A stretch of DNA of 64,000 nucleotides from Sediminibacterium sp. (GTDB lineage: Bacteria; Bacteroidota; Bacteroidia; Chitinophagales; Chitinophagaceae). Position 1 is the first letter of the stretch, and each line of letters begins with the position of its first letter. Position numbers and translations under genes: made by a program. The notes below the pieces were generated by a model that was not told the origin of the DNA, ran no database searches, and saw only the letters and a list, made by a program, of their open reading frames with translations. Location of the stretch: NCBI RefSeq assembly GCF_019264485.1, contig NZ_JAHVAA010000015.1, forward strand, positions 204,650 through 268,649, written 5' to 3'. Positions 61,074 to 64,000 of this stretch are shown here, one piece after another.

Positions 61074-64000
61074 TTAGTTAAGATTATCTACCCTTGAAAC
61101 CAGATCCCATCTGCTATCAGTGGTATTGTAAATAAAGCCAAGATACATGGTAGTGTTGATTACAGTTGTTGTGGGGAAAGGTATATCAGTACTTGCCCTG
61201 AAACCACCTGCACCACCTGTAAATGTAAGTGCGCGTGCCGTGCCATTATCCTGTATCCTGATAATCAGCGTTTGCCCCTGTGTAGGTGTACCTGAAGGAA
61301 CAGCAAATGTTAATGCACCAGTTGCACCTTCAACGATATAAATATCGGTGTTATCACTTGCAACAGTTAAAGATCCGGTTACTCCTCCAGTTACTGCTCG
61401 CTTGGTGATACGCTTATTGGTTAAAGTTTCTGTACCCGCTAATGTTGCCAGCGTACCAGTTGTTGGTAAAGTGATATCTGTAGCAGCAGTAGTATTTAAA
61501 ATAACTGCATCAGCACCTACTGTAGAGAATGCACCTGAAAGATTCACGTTACCGGCAACTGTAATAGTATTCGCTCCGTTATTAACGCCGGTACCACCAT
61601 AGGTTGGATTGATTACCGTTGCGTTCCATGTACCTGTTGTTATCGTTCCAACTGATGTTAAAGAAGACGACACCACATTCGAAGCCAGTGTAGTTCCTGA
61701 AAGTGATCCGGCAGGAACATTACTGATTGTATTGTTTGAGCCATCAATGGTTTTATTCGTTAGGGTTTCAGTACCAGCCAGTGTAGCCAAAGTACCGGTT
61801 GTTGGTAATGTTACGTTGGTAGCACCCGTTGCAGTTAATGTAGTATTAAATGCACCACTGGTTGTAAGGTTACCACCTAATGTAATGGTTCTTGAACCAT
61901 TGTTTACACCTGTACCACCATAGGTTGGGTTAATCACATTACCATTCCAGGTACCAGTTGCAATGGTACCCAATGTGGTAATATTGGTACTACCGGCCCA
62001 GGTTGAAAGAGCAGTGTTCTCCACATTTCCTAATCCAACATCTGTTTTACTGAGTGACAGCATTGATTTTGCAATTGCAGGAGAAAGCTCTTCAATTACA
62101 CCTGATCCTGCCGTATTTCTACCCAGGAAAGTTGCGGTAGCAATATTCTGGATCTTCGATAATGTAACATTTGAGTTCAATATCTTACTGGTAGTCACCG
62201 CATCATTTGCAAGTGTGGTAGCCAGTGATCCTGCAGAAGTTGTTACATCACCCGTTAATGCCGGGAATCTTGCAGCAGCGAGTGTGCCTGTAACATTTGT
62301 ACCAGACAGGTTGATAGCGTTAGCAGTAATCTGTTGATTACTTAATGACAGGTAGTTTTCACCTGCAAGTGTAACGTTACCTGTATTGGTACCTGTAAGG
62401 TTAGAGCCGGTTATAGTTCCACTTGCATTTACAGAGCTTGGTGTAATAGCTCCTAACGACAAGCTAATGGTTCCGCTCGTTGTAATTGGTGATCCTGATA
62501 CTCCTATTCCGTTGGCACCACTCACTGTTACTGATGTTACGGTTCCACCTCCGCCTCCGCCAGACGCACTTAATGTACCTCCTGCCAATGTTAAGCCGGC
62601 CCCAATAGAAATGGATTCAACATTACCCGTACCAGCCGTACTCCTTCCTAACAAAGTGGTTGTAGTAATCTGCTGGAAATTACCGAACGTAATAGTATTT
62701 GCAGATATCGATGACCCTGTAATATTGGTCAGCGTATTATTGGATGCATTAATTGTTTTATTGGTCAGCGTTTCCGTTCCCGACAATGTAGCCAATGTAC
62801 CTGCTGTTGGCAATGTTACATTGGTTGTACCCGTTGTAGTAAAGGTAGTATTAAACGCACCTGCGGTTGTAAGGTTACCTCCCAGCGTAATGGTTCGCGA
62901 TCCGTTATTCACACCCGTACCACCTTTCGAAGGATCAATAATCGTTGCACTCCATGTACCTGTTGTTATGGTACCAACTGTTATTAATGCGCTCGACCCT
63001 GCCAGCGGTGATTTGGTTTGTATCCTGCTTTGTACGGCCGGGAATGAATCTGCTTCAAAAATATTCAACCGGTCGAGATAAGGAGTAAGCATCAGGCTTG
63101 TATCTGAAATTTTCAGGTAGATCGGCGACATTACAGAATCTACATCCTTATACTTAATTACATGACCATAACGGGCATAACCTGTTCTTGGTATTTCTGA
63201 GGCAAATTCTGCACCATTCAGCATTTGAGCTGTATCGGTTGTTTTGATACGACTATTAAAGATGATTGTATCGGCCACATTGAATTTACGCATCGCCAAG
63301 CTATCCATTCTGGCCCTTGTACCGATAATACTTGTATCAACTTTCAGTGTAACTGCTGCAGAGCCATTATAGATAGTGCTTGTTGCATTATTCGCAAGTA
63401 AGCCGTTCGATACACTCAGCGCATTATTTAATGCACCACTCAAAGTAGCTGCACTGATCGTACCGGTTGCATTTACAGTATTGAAATTACCTGTAGTAGC
63501 ACTTACAGTTGTACCCTGTATAGTACCGGTTACTGCTAAAGTAGTAAGACCAGTAATGGCACCTGTATTTATGGTAGAGAAATTACCATTGGTTGCGCTT
63601 ACAGTTCCTGCCTGTAAAGTATTAGAAACACTCAGGTTAGTAAGCCCTGTAAGGTTGGTAATATTCGCATTGGTAATACTGGCCGTAGTTGTAGTTATCG
63701 CTGAAACATTAGCCAGGTTTGTAATGCTGTTCTGTGCACTGGTACTTAATGAAGCACTCAATACTCCTCCTGAAATAGTGCCAGTTGTATTCACATTTGT
63801 GAAATTACCTGTAGTAGCACTAACCGTTCCTGCACTGATCGTTCCGCTGATAGCAATCGTAGTAAGACCGGTAAGGTTCGTAATATTCGCAGTTGTGATA
63901 TTGGCATTCGTAGCAGTCAGACTATTTACGTTCGCAAGGTTCGTAATGCTGTTCTGTGCTGATGTACTTAAACTGCCACTTAAGGTTCCTGCACTGATCG
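61074..64000 (-). CDS. Giant repetitive surface protein, C-terminal part (partial)
   Basis: At least 974 residues; the frame stays open to the window edge, so the N-terminus lies outside. It is made of low-complexity Thr/Ser/Asn/Gly beta-strand repeats. The distal part (toward the N-terminus) has modules of about 74 residues containing LSTSAQNSITNLANV and ITNLTGLT; the proximal part has three modules with YGGTGVNNG or KGGTGVNNG, TLPTTGTLATLAGTETLTNK. Between is a non-repetitive segment (IIGTRARMDSLAMRKFNVAD). The end resembles phage tail-fibre-like C-termini (LGFIYNTTDSRWDLVSRVDN). Probably a long adhesin or fibre; no T9SS tail is seen. Confidence 0.8.
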   Translation of the reverse strand, partial: ISAGTLSGSLSTSAQNSITNLANVNSLTATNANITTANITNLTGLTTIAISGTISAGTVSATTGNFTNVNTTGTISGGVLSASLSTSAQNSITNLANVSAITTTTASITNANITNLTGLTNLSVSNTLQAGTVSATNGNFSTINTGAITGLTTLAVTGTIQGTTVSATTGNFNTVNATGTISAATLSGALNNALSVSNGLLANNATSTIYNGSAAVTLKVDTSIIGTRARMDSLAMRKFNVADTIIFNSRIKTTDTAQMLNGAEFASEIPRTGYARYGHVIKYKDVDSVMSPIYLKISDTSLMLTPYLDRLNIFEADSFPAVQSRIQTKSPLAGSSALITVGTITTGTWSATIIDPSKGGTGVNNGSRTITLGGNLTTAGAFNTTFTTTGTTNVTLPTAGTLATLSGTETLTNKTINASNNTLTNITGSSISANTITFGNFQQITTTTLLGRSTAGTGNVESISIGAGLTLAGGTLSASGGGGGGTVTSVTVSGANGIGVSGSPITTSGTISLSLGAITPSSVNASGTITGSNLTGTNTGNVTLAGENYLSLSNQQITANAINLSGTNVTGTLAAARFPALTGDVTTSAGSLATTLANDAVTTSKILNSNVTLSKIQNIATATFLGRNTAGSGVIEELSPAIAKSMLSLSKTDVGLGNVENTALSTWAGSTNITTLGTIATGTWNGNVINPTYGGTGVNNGSRTITLGGNLTTSGAFNTTLTATGATNVTLPTTGTLATLAGTETLTNKTIDGSNNTISNVPAGSLSGTTLASNVVSSSLTSVGTITTGTWNATVINPTYGGTGVNNGANTITVAGNVNLSGAFSTVGADAVILNTTAATDITLPTTGTLATLAGTETLTNKRITKRAVTGGVTGSLTVASDNTDIYIVEGATGALTFAVPSGTPTQGQTLIIRIQDNGTARALTFTGGAGGFRASTDIPFPTTTVINTTMYLGFIYNTTDSRWDLVSRVDNLN

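Noticed and set aside
62386..63081. 231-codon open frame on the plus strand opposite the giant protein
   Set aside because: It is Val/Pro-rich and tracks the complement of the Thr/Asn/Gly repeats; the minus-strand frame is open much further and has family-like motifs.

Overview
The window looks like chromosomal DNA of a Bacteroidota member, most likely Chitinophagaceae. The evidence is: a TonB receptor paired with a DUF4249 lipoprotein, a lone type IX secretion (T9SS) sorting domain, DUF4296 and DUF4835 proteins, an Rpb6-like omega subunit, TAnnTTTG-type -7 promoter boxes, and very little Shine-Dalgarno sequence before genes. The genus is not determined. No tRNA, rRNA, CRISPR array or transposase was found.

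Layout. 1-7.8 kb: O-methyltransferase, a LysM glucosaminidase, hpt, a VWA protein, dnaJ-grpE and an RlmI-like rRNA methyltransferase. 7.8-20 kb (minus strand): a 1,091-residue BNR-repeat protein, a T9SS tail protein, peroxiredoxin, CoA-transferase subunits, then DUF4296, DUF4835, coaBC, rpoZ and bamD packed with overlaps, then rpsA. 20-29.3 kb is an AT-rich accessory region: a solitary AbiGi-like abortive-infection protein framed by 12-bp inverted repeats, a two-helix membrane peptide, a KilA-N protein, a Crp-type regulator with two downstream genes, a RidA pseudogene, a TonB receptor/DUF4249 pair and a PDDEXK (DUF1016) nuclease. 29.3-38 kb: CBS protein, two metalloproteases, a flavoprotein, an M20 peptidase and map. 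38-50.6 kb: the S10-spc ribosomal cluster, rpsJ to secY, all on the minus strand. 50.8-57.4 kb: an O-antigen-ligase-like gene, fusA and two FKBP-like proteins. 57.4-64 kb: four paralogous exported proteins of about 250 residues and the C-terminal part of a giant repetitive surface protein that runs off the window.

Main observations. (1) Each of the four exported paralogs has upstream four copies of an (A/G)TTAgaAtA-like word in exact 11-bp phase, like the tandem sites of PhoB/OmpR-family regulators, so they look like one regulon. (2) The KilA-N gene and the nuclease gene, unrelated in sequence and 6.5 kb apart, share an upstream element of about 133 bp that ends exactly at a start codon; before the nuclease this ATG opens a 30-codon ORF that overlaps the nuclease start. 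(3) Spacers across the window, including inside the ribosomal operon, hold long inverted repeats built from several families of 7-9 bp words. (4) The ribosomal and str gene order is broken up, with intrinsic terminators on both sides of secY. (5) One paralog reads through a complete signal peptide but has ATC where its ATG should be.
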